Source: Ruminococcus sp. (lineage in GTDB: Bacteria > Bacillota > Clostridia > Oscillospirales > Ruminococcaceae). Taken from it: a stretch of 6,620 nucleotides of DNA. This document shows, piece by piece, positions 1-5,234 of this stretch. A program made the position numbers and the translations under genes. The notes beneath the pieces are model-generated. The model made no database searches and was not told the origin of the DNA. It saw nothing but the letters and a program-made list of their open reading frames with translations. How positions within the stretch are numbered: the first letter of the stretch is position 1; each line of letters opens with the position of its first letter. The stretch spans positions 1-6,620 of the forward strand of contig DYCW01000063.1 in NCBI GenBank assembly GCA_019417865.1. Direction: 5' to 3'.

Positions 1-638
1 CAGTACGGGAAGAAGATACTGCAAATTATACTGATGGTGATGGTTATTCCATTGATAATATTAAGGGCAAGAAAATGTCCTTTGTATCCAACAGTTCCAC
101 CTCCGGTTTTAAGGTACCGACCAATCAGATTATTTCTCATTTTGCAGAGGACAATCTGATTGTAGATGATCTGCTGGAAGGTGGAAGCGACACTTTCTTT
201 TCGGAAGTGCTCTTTGGCGGCTCTCACCAGGGGTCTGCTTTTAATTTGTTGTCGGGCAAGTGTGATGTTGCTGCATTCTGCGACATTGAATTGGCACCAT
301 ATGTCACCTGTACAGATGGAGAAGTTGCTGCAGTGGGTGCTGTTTATACCGTGAACGATGATGCAAGTGCACCCTTTGATACGGTGACAGGTTCCAAGTT
401 TACAGTTATTCAATCGATTCCAGTTCTGAACGGTCCATTTGCCTATAATGCGAATACCCTTAGTCCGGAGGATGTACAGGCAATTCAGGAACTGTTCACA
501 TCGGATGAGGTTGCCAATGACGAATTGATTTTCTATCCGGAGGGCAGTATGGGACTGCTGGAAAAGGAATCGGATGAAATGGGATTTGTAACTGTAGAGG
601 ATTCTTGGTACGATCCGATCCGCAATATGGAATCCTGA
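1..638 (+). CDS. phnD: Phosphonate ABC transporter substrate-binding protein PhnD, 3' part (5' end outside window)
   Basis: This is the C-terminal ~211 residues of an extracytoplasmic binding protein that captures phosphonates and delivers them to the PhnE permease. The frame is open from base 3 to the TGA at 636-638, and the ATG at 75 is internal, because the family signature spans it: KGKKMSFV followed by STSGF at visible residues 32-36, matching the 'GK-t-af--p-STSGY--P' segment of PhnD-type proteins that binds the phosphonate group. The signal peptide or lipobox would lie upstream of the window. The last residues are acidic and end without a membrane segment, as expected for a secreted or lipid-anchored lobe. 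The identification is strengthened by phnC starting 28 bases downstream and the two phnE genes behind it. Substrate range (phosphonate, phosphite or phosphate ester) cannot be told from this part alone. Confidence 0.9.
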   Translation, partial: VREEDTANYTDGDGYSIDNIKGKKMSFVSNSSTSGFKVPTNQIISHFAEDNLIVDDLLEGGSDTFFSEVLFGGSHQGSAFNLLSGKCDVAAFCDIELAPYVTCTDGEVAAVGAVYTVNDDASAPFDTVTGSKFTVIQSIPVLNGPFAYNANTLSPEDVQAIQELFTSDEVANDELIFYPEGSMGLLEKESDEMGFVTVEDSWYDPIRNMES

Positions 639-666
639 GAATTCAGAATCGATAGGAGAATCGAAA

Positions 667-1444
667 ATGCCGATTTTGGAATTTCAGCATGTCAGTAAGG
701 TTTATAACAATACCACAAAGGCACTGCACGATATTAATTTTTCTATTCAAGAGGGTGAATTTGTGTCGATTATTGGACCATCCGGTGCAGGAAAATCGAC
801 CATTCTGCGCTGTGTCAATCGTTTGATTGATGCCACGGAAGGATCCATTATCTATGACGGACAGGATGTCACTCGTCTAAATAAGAAAGAACTACGCAAA
901 GTTAGAACAAAGACTGGTATGATCTTCCAACATTATAATTTGGTGGATCGTTTGAGTGTCATAGAAAATGTCCTGCATGGAAAATTGGGACAAAAGGCAA
1001 CAGTTACCAGTATAGTCGGACACTATACAGAAGAGGAAAAGGAAAAAGCGTTTTCCATTTTGGAAGAGCTGGGGCTGGCAGATCAGGCTTATAAACGCTG
1101 TGATGAACTTTCCGGCGGACAGAAAGCAACGTGTGGGAATTGCCCGTTCTATTATGCAGGAGCCAAAACTGATTCTCTGTGACGAACCGATTGCTTCACT
1201 TGACCCGAAAGCCTCTAAGATAGTTATGGATCATCTTTCCAATATTAACCGTACCAAGAAAATTACATGTGTTGTTAATTTGCACCAGGTAGATGTTGCA
1301 CTAAAATATTCTGAACGAATTCTGGGCGTTTCTGCTGGCAGCATTGTCTTTGATGGAACGCCGCAGGAACTGACAGCAGAGCAAATTCATAAAATTTATC
1401 AGTCCAGCGATCAGGACCTAATTACAGATATACAGGGAGAATGA
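667..1444 (+). pseudogene. phnC: Phosphonate ABC transporter ATPase PhnC, frameshifted in the signature motif
   Basis: This encodes the cytoplasmic ATPase that powers phosphonate import through PhnE. The ATG at 667 has AGGAGA at 654-659, seven bases upstream. The first frame holds Walker A (GPSGAGKST, residues 37-45), the Q-loop (IFQHYNLV, Q88) and LSGGQ (148-152), then goes out of register and stops at 1180-1182. The rest of the family continues one frame over, from KQRVGIARS through Walker B with LILCDEP and SLDP to the H-loop VNLHQ, ending with TGA at 1442-1444. Removing one A from the AAA at 1123-1125 turns CAG AAA GCA ACG into CAG AAG CAA CGT and restores a 258-residue protein, a normal PhnC length. 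As read, the product lacks Walker B and the H-loop and could not hydrolyse ATP. Cys171 inside Walker B is a mild variation. The indel is either real decay or a sequence error. Confidence 0.9.
1434..1439 (+). promoter_or_regulatory. Ribosome binding site deciding the first phnE start
   Basis: AGGGAG ends only one base before the ATG at 1441 but seven bases before the ATG at 1447. The second ATG is therefore the better initiation codon, even though the first makes the familiar ATGA overlap with the phnC stop. Confidence 0.55.
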
Positions 1445-1446
1445 CG

Positions 1447-2241
1447 ATGCACGAAAAAGTGAAACAAGTTTTTGTCAAAAGAAAAATTACCTATACTGTG
1501 GTGTTTGCTGTGCTGATCATTATATATATCGGTTCTACATTTGTGACCGAATTTAAAATGTCGGAGGGGCTGGCATCCTTTCCCAAGGCATTTGTGTGGA
1601 TGGGTGCAAATCTGATTCCGGATGAACGTGCAATAGAGCGTTTTCCAAAGATTCTGGACAAACTGCTTGAAACTGCACTGCTCTCTGTGGCAGTTACTGT
1701 CATTGCATCAATTTTCGCCTTTTTCTTTAGTCTGTTTGGCTCGAAAGCGACAGGCTTTCATGGCATTGTGAATCGCGTGATAAGAGTAATTGCAGCTTTT
1801 TTCCGGAATGTACCGGATGTCGTCTGGGCAATGCTGCTGATGTTTTCATTTGGACAGAATATTCTGACTGGTTTCTTTGCACTCTTTTTTACCACCTTCG
1901 GTCTTTTGACACGTGCGTTTATTGAAACGATTGATGAGGTGGGTGCATCTAGTATTGAGGCACTGCATGCATCGGGTGCAAACTTTATTCAGACCGTCTT
2001 TCAGGCAATTATTCCGTCTGTCATGCTGGGAATTGTGACATGGGTCTTGTACATGATTGAAACCAATATCCGGAATTCTACATTGATTGGTATTCTGACT
2101 GCAACTGGAATTGGTTACCTGTTCGACTTGTACTATAAACGATTGGATTTCAGCTCAGCAAGCTTAGTTGTTGTTTCGATTATTGTTTTAGTCATTGTGA
2201 TTGAGTTGATTTCCAACCAAATTAGGAAGGTGATTTTGTGA
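1447..2241 (+). CDS. phnE: Phosphonate ABC transporter permease PhnE, first copy
   Basis: This is an integral membrane subunit forming half of the phosphonate channel. From the ATG at 1447 it is 264 residues, typical of PhnE. A basic N-terminus is followed by a first membrane segment at about residues 14-32. Further hydrophobic segments lie around the SVAVTVIASIFAFFFSLF and MLLMFSFGQN stretches, and a last one is at the C-terminus (VVVSIIVLVIVIELI). The cytoplasmic EAA loop that docks on the ATPase is clear at residues 171-190 (EALHASGA through AIIP). It is a paralogue of the next gene, and the two probably make a heterodimer with PhnC. It follows phnC with almost no gap, and its stop overlaps the start of the next gene, so the genes are likely cotranscribed and translationally coupled. 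An alternative start is the ATG at 1441, two codons longer. The gene is intact, unlike phnC. Confidence 0.9.
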   Translation: MHEKVKQVFVKRKITYTVVFAVLIIIYIGSTFVTEFKMSEGLASFPKAFVWMGANLIPDERAIERFPKILDKLLETALLSVAVTVIASIFAFFFSLFGSKATGFHGIVNRVIRVIAAFFRNVPDVVWAMLLMFSFGQNILTGFFALFFTTFGLLTRAFIETIDEVGASSIEALHASGANFIQTVFQAIIPSVMLGIVTWVLYMIETNIRNSTLIGILTATGIGYLFDLYYKRLDFSSASLVVVSIIVLVIVIELISNQIRKVIL

Positions 2242-3104
2242 TGCAGGATACAGTCATATTGTCGCAAAACGGAACCAAAGTGCGATCTGGTGCCAAGCGT
2301 CATAAAAACGGAAAGATCAAAATTGGGGTGCAGAGCAAAAGTAATATCGCCTTGAAGTCGCTGGCTGTGGTACTCGTGGGATTGACCATATATGCATTTC
2401 TTTCGTTTGATTATAAGGAAATTAACTTTGCAGAAGCTGTTTTTGATACACTGAACAATATCAAGACCGTATTTTTAGAACCTAAGCTAAGTACGGATAC
2501 ATTTTCCAACATTCTGTATCAATTGCTGGTAACCTTCTGCCTTGGAACACTTTCTACCATTTTTGGTGCGATTCTGGCTTTTTTCTGTGCATTGCTTTGT
2601 GCCAAAAATATTGCAAATTCAGTGCTTGCAAATGTGATTAAATGTCTGATAGCACTGATTCGTGCGGTGCCAACGGTGCTATGGGTGTTAATCTTTGCCG
2701 TATCAGCCGGACTTGGGAGTGTTGCTGCGGTAATTGGTCTGACGTTTCACAGCTTTGCTTATTTGACAAAGGTATATGCAGAATCAATTGAAGAGATTGA
2801 CTTTGGTACGATTGAAGCACTTCGTGCTAGCGGTGCGGGCTTCTGGCAGATTGTATTTCAGGCAATTCTACCGGCATCCATTAGCCGCATGGTAGCTTGG
2901 ACATTTATGCGCTTTGAAATCAACTTTACCAATGCAGTGGCTGTGGGTGCTGCTGCAGATGCAGGCGGAATCGGATTCCAGCTGTTCATGGCAGGAAGTT
3001 TCTACTTTGATTTGCATGAAATGGGCTTCCTGACTTATGTGGTGGTGGTTGCCGTGATTCTGCTGGAAATGACTTCAACGAAGATCAAGGCGAAAGTAAA
3101 ATAA
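2241..3104 (+). CDS. phnE: Phosphonate ABC transporter permease PhnE, second copy
   Basis: This is the second membrane subunit of the importer, 287 residues from the ATG at 2241, which overlaps the previous stop as TGATG. A GTG at 2238 is a possible one-codon-longer start, and AGGAAGG at 2224-2230 could serve either. The N-terminus is long, polar and basic (about 37 residues), before a membrane segment at roughly 38-53. The core has the usual alternating hydrophobic segments, and the EAA loop lies at residues 192-211 (EALRASGA through AILP), very like the first copy. The C-terminus ends in a hydrophobic stretch (YVVVVAVILLEM) and a basic tail. Paired phnE genes beside phnD and phnC are a common arrangement in Bacillota and other bacteria. 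The reading frame is intact. It is followed by an 81-base gap that holds a terminator-like hairpin, so this is the last gene of the transport block. Confidence 0.9.
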   Translation: MQDTVILSQNGTKVRSGAKRHKNGKIKIGVQSKSNIALKSLAVVLVGLTIYAFLSFDYKEINFAEAVFDTLNNIKTVFLEPKLSTDTFSNILYQLLVTFCLGTLSTIFGAILAFFCALLCAKNIANSVLANVIKCLIALIRAVPTVLWVLIFAVSAGLGSVAAVIGLTFHSFAYLTKVYAESIEEIDFGTIEALRASGAGFWQIVFQAILPASISRMVAWTFMRFEINFTNAVAVGAAADAGGIGFQLFMAGSFYFDLHEMGFLTYVVVVAVILLEMTSTKIKAKVK

Positions 3105-3118
3105 TATACGGCTATGTC

Positions 3119-3127
3119 TGTTACAAT
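3119..3127 (+). promoter_or_regulatory. Possible extended -10 promoter ahead of phnG
   Basis: TGTTACAAT is an extended -10 element (TGn plus TACAAT, five of six to consensus), lying just after phnE stops. The -35 position at 17-base spacing (3099-3104) is AAATAA and matches poorly. A start near 3134 would put the hairpin at 3137-3160 at the very 5' end of the transcript. This is a weak, motif-only call. Confidence 0.3.
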
Positions 3128-3136
3128 GTAATATAG

Positions 3137-3161
3137 AAAAATGGTCGAAAGACCGTTTTTT
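3137..3161 (+). terminator. Intrinsic terminator or attenuator between phnE and phnG
   Basis: AAAAATGGTC and GACCGTTTTT form a ten-pair stem (one U-G pair) closed by a GAAA tetraloop of the stable GNRA type. The Ts of the right arm run on as TTTTTT at 3156-3161, followed by a T-rich stretch. It sits 33 bases after the phnE stop and 12 bases before the phnG ribosome site. It probably reduces transcription of the C-P lyase genes relative to the transporter genes. Because the same strand continues with operon genes, partial termination is more likely than a full stop. Confidence 0.75.
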
Positions 3162-3172
3162 ATTGTTATTTT

Positions 3173-3177
3173 GGAGG
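3173..3177 (+). promoter_or_regulatory. Ribosome binding site deciding the phnG TTG start
   Basis: GGAGG lies eight bases upstream of the TTG at 3186 and is the only good ribosome site in the phnE-phnG gap. It rules out the in-frame ATG at 3141, which lies inside the terminator hairpin and has no ribosome site. Confidence 0.75.
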
Positions 3178-3185
3178 AACGCAAG

Positions 3186-3611
3186 TTGGAAAAGAAACAT
3201 CTATTTCAAATTCTTGCCAGAGCGGATCGGGATGCTGTGATCCGGCTGGGAAAGGAATTGCAGGAACAATATCCTGTGACGGTTGTGAAAAGCCCAGAAA
3301 AGGCTTTGACGATGATCAAAATGCGGGAACCAGTAAAGCAAAGCTTGTTTTATCTGGGAGAAACCATTATTACAGAAGCGGTGGTTTCTCTGGATGGTAC
3401 AGTGGGCAATGCGGTGACTATGGGCGACGACTTTGAAAAAACGCTGTATATGGCAGTCATTGATGCTGCTGAAAATAAAGGTGTTTTCGGGAAGGAATCT
3501 CTCCTGCTAGAGTGGGAGGTGCAGCAAAATGTGCGAATCGAAAAGGAAAACGCCATGTTCCAGAAAACAAAGGTGGACTTTCACTCCATGGATACGGAGG
3601 CAGCAGAATGA
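3186..3611 (+). CDS. phnG: C-P lyase core subunit PhnG
   Basis: PhnG is a small subunit of the cytoplasmic PhnGHIJ core complex that, with PhnI, forms ribose 1-methylphosphonate 5-triphosphate from ATP and methylphosphonate. From the TTG at 3186 the protein is 141 residues (MEKKHLFQILARADRD), close to the usual ~150. Family features are the N-terminal 'LARAD' start, the central segment around 'FYLGETIITEAVVSLDG', which resembles the PhnG 'F-LGEvlvTea-V-l-g' core, and the later 'ytMavIDAA'-like helix (LYMAVIDAAENKG). It ends in ATGA, overlapping the phnH start, which implies translational coupling. The TTG start is supported only by spacing to GGAGG at 3173-3177, but the alternative would add 15 residues encoded by the terminator hairpin. 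The reading frame is intact. Confidence 0.88.
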   Translation: MEKKHLFQILARADRDAVIRLGKELQEQYPVTVVKSPEKALTMIKMREPVKQSLFYLGETIITEAVVSLDGTVGNAVTMGDDFEKTLYMAVIDAAENKGVFGKESLLLEWEVQQNVRIEKENAMFQKTKVDFHSMDTEAAE

Positions 3612-4195
3612 ATACATTGCATGAATTTGACGAGGTGTTCGACACACAGGCAGTGTTTCGGTTGCTGCTGGAGGCCATGTCGAATCCTACAAGAACGGTT
3701 TCTCTATCCGAAGCGAAAGAAAAACTCTTTGGAAAATACCCCTCGTTTCTGGCACTTGCTATGACATTGCTGGACAATGAGGTAAGCTATCATGTTTGCG
3801 GTGATGATACACTGCAACAGGATATTCAGCTGGTCAATTTGTCACCGAAAGCACCACTGGAAGAGGCAGACTATGTGTTTGTGACAGATGCCACAACGCT
3901 GCCGGAGGTGTTTTCCAAGGTCAAGTGCGGTACACTAGTAAATCCCCATCGTTCCGCTACGCTTTTGATTCGGGACCAGGGCGAAAAGAATCAGAAGATT
4001 TCCCTGTACGGTCCGGGCATTGACGGTGAAACTGCATTTGCATGCTCGGAATCCACAGCGAAGGCCATTGCTCTGCGGGATGCACAGGAATATGAATATC
4101 CTACAGGTGTAGATCTAGTTCTGGTGTCAGATGATGGCACAGTGACCTGCATTCCGAGGTTGGTGAGAAGGAGGGAACAAGCATGGCATATGTAG
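3608..4195 (+). CDS. phnH: C-P lyase core subunit PhnH
   Basis: PhnH is a structural subunit of the C-P lyase core complex. The ATG at 3608 overlaps the phnG stop (ATGA) and has GGAGG at 3596-3600, seven bases upstream. This gives 195 residues, the normal PhnH size. The open frame extends upstream to 3512, but that part is a shadow of phnG. Family features are the N-terminal 'FDTQAVFRLLLEAMSNP' (residues 11-27, equivalent to the 'FR-LM-AMa-PG' block), the 'LYGPGIDG' loop near the middle of the C-terminal half, 'YPTGVDLVLV', and the closing 'IPRLVR' motif. The Gly that usually follows 'NP' is Thr here. The last 13 bases overlap the start of phnI. PhnH itself is not catalytic in known systems; it stabilises the complex with PhnG, PhnI and PhnJ. 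Confidence 0.9.
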   Translation: MNTLHEFDEVFDTQAVFRLLLEAMSNPTRTVSLSEAKEKLFGKYPSFLALAMTLLDNEVSYHVCGDDTLQQDIQLVNLSPKAPLEEADYVFVTDATTLPEVFSKVKCGTLVNPHRSATLLIRDQGEKNQKISLYGPGIDGETAFACSESTAKAIALRDAQEYEYPTGVDLVLVSDDGTVTCIPRLVRRREQAWHM

Positions 4196-4421
4196 CAGTA
4201 TCTGGCGGCGAGGAGGCAATTGAAGCCAGCATTCAGTTGTTGGACTATTACCGCAGTGGTACAGATCAGGATCTGGAACTGGAGGCCATTGAAAAAAATT
4301 TGGTTTGCTCGTCGATAAGGTCATGAGTGAAGCAGGACTGTATGCAAAATCCTATGCAGCGTTGGCACTCAAACAATGTGAAGGCTCCACGGAGGAAGCG
4401 GTGTTTTTGCTGCGAGCCTAT
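4183..4421 (+). pseudogene. phnI: Truncated and frameshifted PhnI, N-terminal remnant
   Basis: PhnI is the nucleosidase-like C-P lyase subunit that installs phosphonate on the ribose of ATP. The ATG at 4183 follows AAGGAGGG at 4168-4175 and overlaps phnH. The first 40 residues match well (MAYVAVSGGEEAIEAS, then LELEAIEKNL), but the frame ends at TGA 4324-4326 after 47 codons. The family continues in another frame as LLVDKVMSEAGLY, AALALKQCEG and EEAVFLLRAY, up to base 4421. Restoring one G in the GG at 4302-4303 gives IEKNLGLLVDKV, aligning with the E. coli IEQQLNLAVDRV segment. After the Tyr codon at 4419-4421, similarity stops and the frame runs into unrelated DNA, ending at 4490. About 80 of the ~350-370 codons expected remain. 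The protein cannot be functional. Confidence 0.92.
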
Positions 4422-4650
4422 AACTGCTTGGACATGAAACACTCTTTCCATGCAGTGTACACTTCCCACCAGAAATCAATCCAGATTTGAAATAATCACA
4501 ATCGTAACAACATCCGTCAGAATCTGCCTTAAAATATGGACAAGCAGGACTATCATACTCGACATCTCTGTTCATTTTCTGACAATGCTCTGCATTTTCC
4601 CATCTCCAGTTAGCTCCACAATACACACAATCTCCACATGTTTTAGACAT
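4369..4650 (-). CDS. Small cysteine-rich protein with two Cys repeats, C-terminus replaced by antisense phnI
   Basis: I do not recognise a named family. The ATG at 4650 (MSKTCGDCVYCG) has AAGGAG at 4659-4664 with eight-base spacing, so the GTG at 4659 is not the start. The product is 93 residues with ten cysteines (5, 8, 11, 23, 37, 47, 48, 51, 64, 73), no signal peptide and no membrane segment, suggesting a cytoplasmic zinc-binding or other metal-binding protein. It contains two related units: CGDC-VYC ... C (23) ... C (37) P-YF and CCYDC-DYF ... C (64) ... . In unit one the last Cys is 14 residues after the previous one; the equivalent position in unit two is residue 78, which is Arg. Residues 78-93 (RLAAKTPLPP onward) are encoded by antisense phnI, so the native end is lost. 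A strong promoter lies at 4745-4773. Confidence 0.7.
   Translation of the reverse strand: MSKTCGDCVYCGANWRWENAEHCQKMNRDVEYDSPACPYFKADSDGCCYDCDYFKSGLISGGKCTLHGKSVSCPSSYRLAAKTPLPPWSLHIV
4417..4424. other. Recombination or deletion junction between phnI and accessory DNA
   Basis: Recognisable phnI coding sequence ends with the Tyr codon at 4419-4421. Reading leftward on the other strand, the cysteine-rich gene keeps its repeat pattern to the Tyr codon at 4420-4422 and loses it at the next codon. The two sides therefore share two bases, AT at 4420-4421, as possible microhomology. No terminal inverted repeat, integrase, transposase or target duplication is visible near it. The left side is phn operon; the right side is a more AT-rich accessory segment. 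Confidence 0.75.
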
Positions 4651-4658
4651 AACGTCCA

Positions 4659-4664
4659 CTCCTT
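4659..4664 (-). promoter_or_regulatory. Ribosome binding site of the cysteine-rich gene
   Basis: AAGGAG on the - strand ends eight bases before the ATG at 4650. It is too close to the upstream GTG (4659) for that codon to be used, so it fixes the start. Confidence 0.75.
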
Positions 4665-4692
4665 ATAGTTTTTATCCTTTTTATTTCGTTCC

Positions 4693-4736
4693 AAGTAATC
4701 TCTGAGTATCTTTCTTAAATCTCGTCAAAATTACTT
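4693..4736. repeat. Imperfectly spaced inverted repeat in the leader of the cysteine-rich gene
   Basis: AAGTAAT at 4693-4699 and ATTACTT at 4730-4736 are perfect 7-base inverted arms separated by 30 bases. They fall in the ~88-base leader predicted downstream of the promoter at 4745-4773. They could be a weak RNA stem or a regulator half-site pair, but chance is a fair alternative in AT-rich DNA. Confidence 0.25.
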
Positions 4737-4744
4737 TTTATCTG

Positions 4745-4773
4745 ATTGTATCACACTTTTTTTCATTTGTCAA
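4745..4773 (-). promoter_or_regulatory. Strong sigma-A type promoter of the cysteine-rich gene
   Basis: On the - strand, TTGACA (4768-4773, perfect -35) is followed after 17 bases by TACAAT (4745-4750, five of six), preceded by TGA, which makes an extended -10. The predicted start is near 4738, giving a leader of about 88 bases before the ATG at 4650. Transcription runs leftward across the junction into the phn genes. Confidence 0.75.
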
Positions 4774-4777
4774 CCCC

Positions 4778-4860
4778 TTTAGGCAATATTTTTTCTTCCC
4801 TAAACAGATTTGAAGGCACATGGAATAAACGATACAATGGATTAAATATTACTTTTAGGG
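4778..4860. repeat. Three TTTAGG sites around the divergent promoters, candidate operator
   Basis: TTTAGG occurs at 4778-4783, CCCTAAA (its inverse) at 4798-4804 and TTTAGGG at 4854-4860. The last two are perfect 7-base inverted arms that flank the XRE gene promoter. The first sits just upstream of the -35 of the cysteine-rich gene. Such placement fits binding by the adjacent XRE protein, but no binding data are implied. Confidence 0.3.
4810..4838 (+). promoter_or_regulatory. Probable promoter of the XRE regulator gene
   Basis: TTGAAG (4810-4815) and TACAAT (4833-4838) are separated by exactly 17 bases, four of six and five of six to consensus. The predicted start near 4845 leaves a leader of about 33 bases. 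The -10 shares GATACAAT with the divergent promoter. Confidence 0.55.
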
Positions 4861-4877
4861 TAGAAAAGAGGCGCACT

Positions 4878-5234
4878 ATGAAAGAGAACCGAGAAACCAT
4901 ATCCAGCATGACAGGGGAACGAATCCGTAAATTCCGCACAGAACAAAAGCTCAGTCAGGAAGAACTTGCATTCAATTCAGAATTACACCCCGCATACATT
5001 GGTAAGGTAGAACGCGGCGAAAAATGTCCCACCATTGAAACACTTTATAAAATTGCAAACGGCTTAAAAATTCCTCTGCATAAACTCCTTGATATTGATT
5101 CAGGAACGGACGCAGAAGAAACCGATGCCTTTCACCGTATCAAAACTGCTATGGACGGACTCCATGCAGACGAAATGCTGAAAGTTGCACAAATCGTGGA
5201 GCAGGTCACGGAACTGATGCGTAATCACTCTTGA
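4878..5234 (+). CDS. XRE-family helix-turn-helix transcriptional regulator
   Basis: This is a 118-residue DNA-binding protein. The ATG at 4878 has AGAGG at 4867-4871, six bases upstream. The frame is open further left to 4746, but that part overlaps both promoters and is not coding. A Cro/CI-type HTH occupies about residues 12-72: GERIRKFRTEQKLSQEELA, then the recognition region HPAYIGKVERGEKCPT and the closing helices TLYKIANGLKIPLHKLLDI. The C-terminal 46 residues are mostly helical and acidic, with no recognised effector domain or peptidase, so it is a short repressor, perhaps dimerising through the C-terminal helix. It is divergent from the cysteine-rich gene, sharing a 227-base intergenic region with two promoters and three TTTAGG sites. 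This suggests that it represses itself and possibly that gene. The 3' end overlaps the convergent - strand gene by 29 bases. Confidence 0.92.
   Translation: MKENRETISSMTGERIRKFRTEQKLSQEELAFNSELHPAYIGKVERGEKCPTIETLYKIANGLKIPLHKLLDIDSGTDAEETDAFHRIKTAMDGLHADEMLKVAQIVEQVTELMRNHS

Noticed and set aside
1120..1130. Programmed +1 frameshift in phnC
   Set aside because: There is no slippery run, rare codon, stop at the shift site or internal ribosome site, and PhnC is not known to use frameshifting.
1100..1444. Separate gene starting at GTG 1100
   Set aside because: Its first residues are an out-of-frame reading of the LSGGQ region; from KQRVG on it is simply the second half of phnC.
3141..3185. 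ATG at 3141 as the phnG start
   Set aside because: It lies within the terminator hairpin without a ribosome site, while TTG 3186 has GGAGG at eight bases.
3512..3607. Upstream extension of phnH
   Set aside because: The added residues read phnG in another frame; ATG 3608 has a good ribosome site and the ATGA overlap.
4291..4300. Slippage at the A7 run in phnI restoring the frame
   Set aside because: It gives IEKKFG where a Leu is expected; loss of a G at 4302-4303 explains the frame better, and phnI is truncated soon after in any case.
4450..4668. Possible + strand frame opposite the cysteine-rich gene
   Set aside because: It has no ribosome site and is the antisense shadow of a gene with clear start signals and patterned cysteines.
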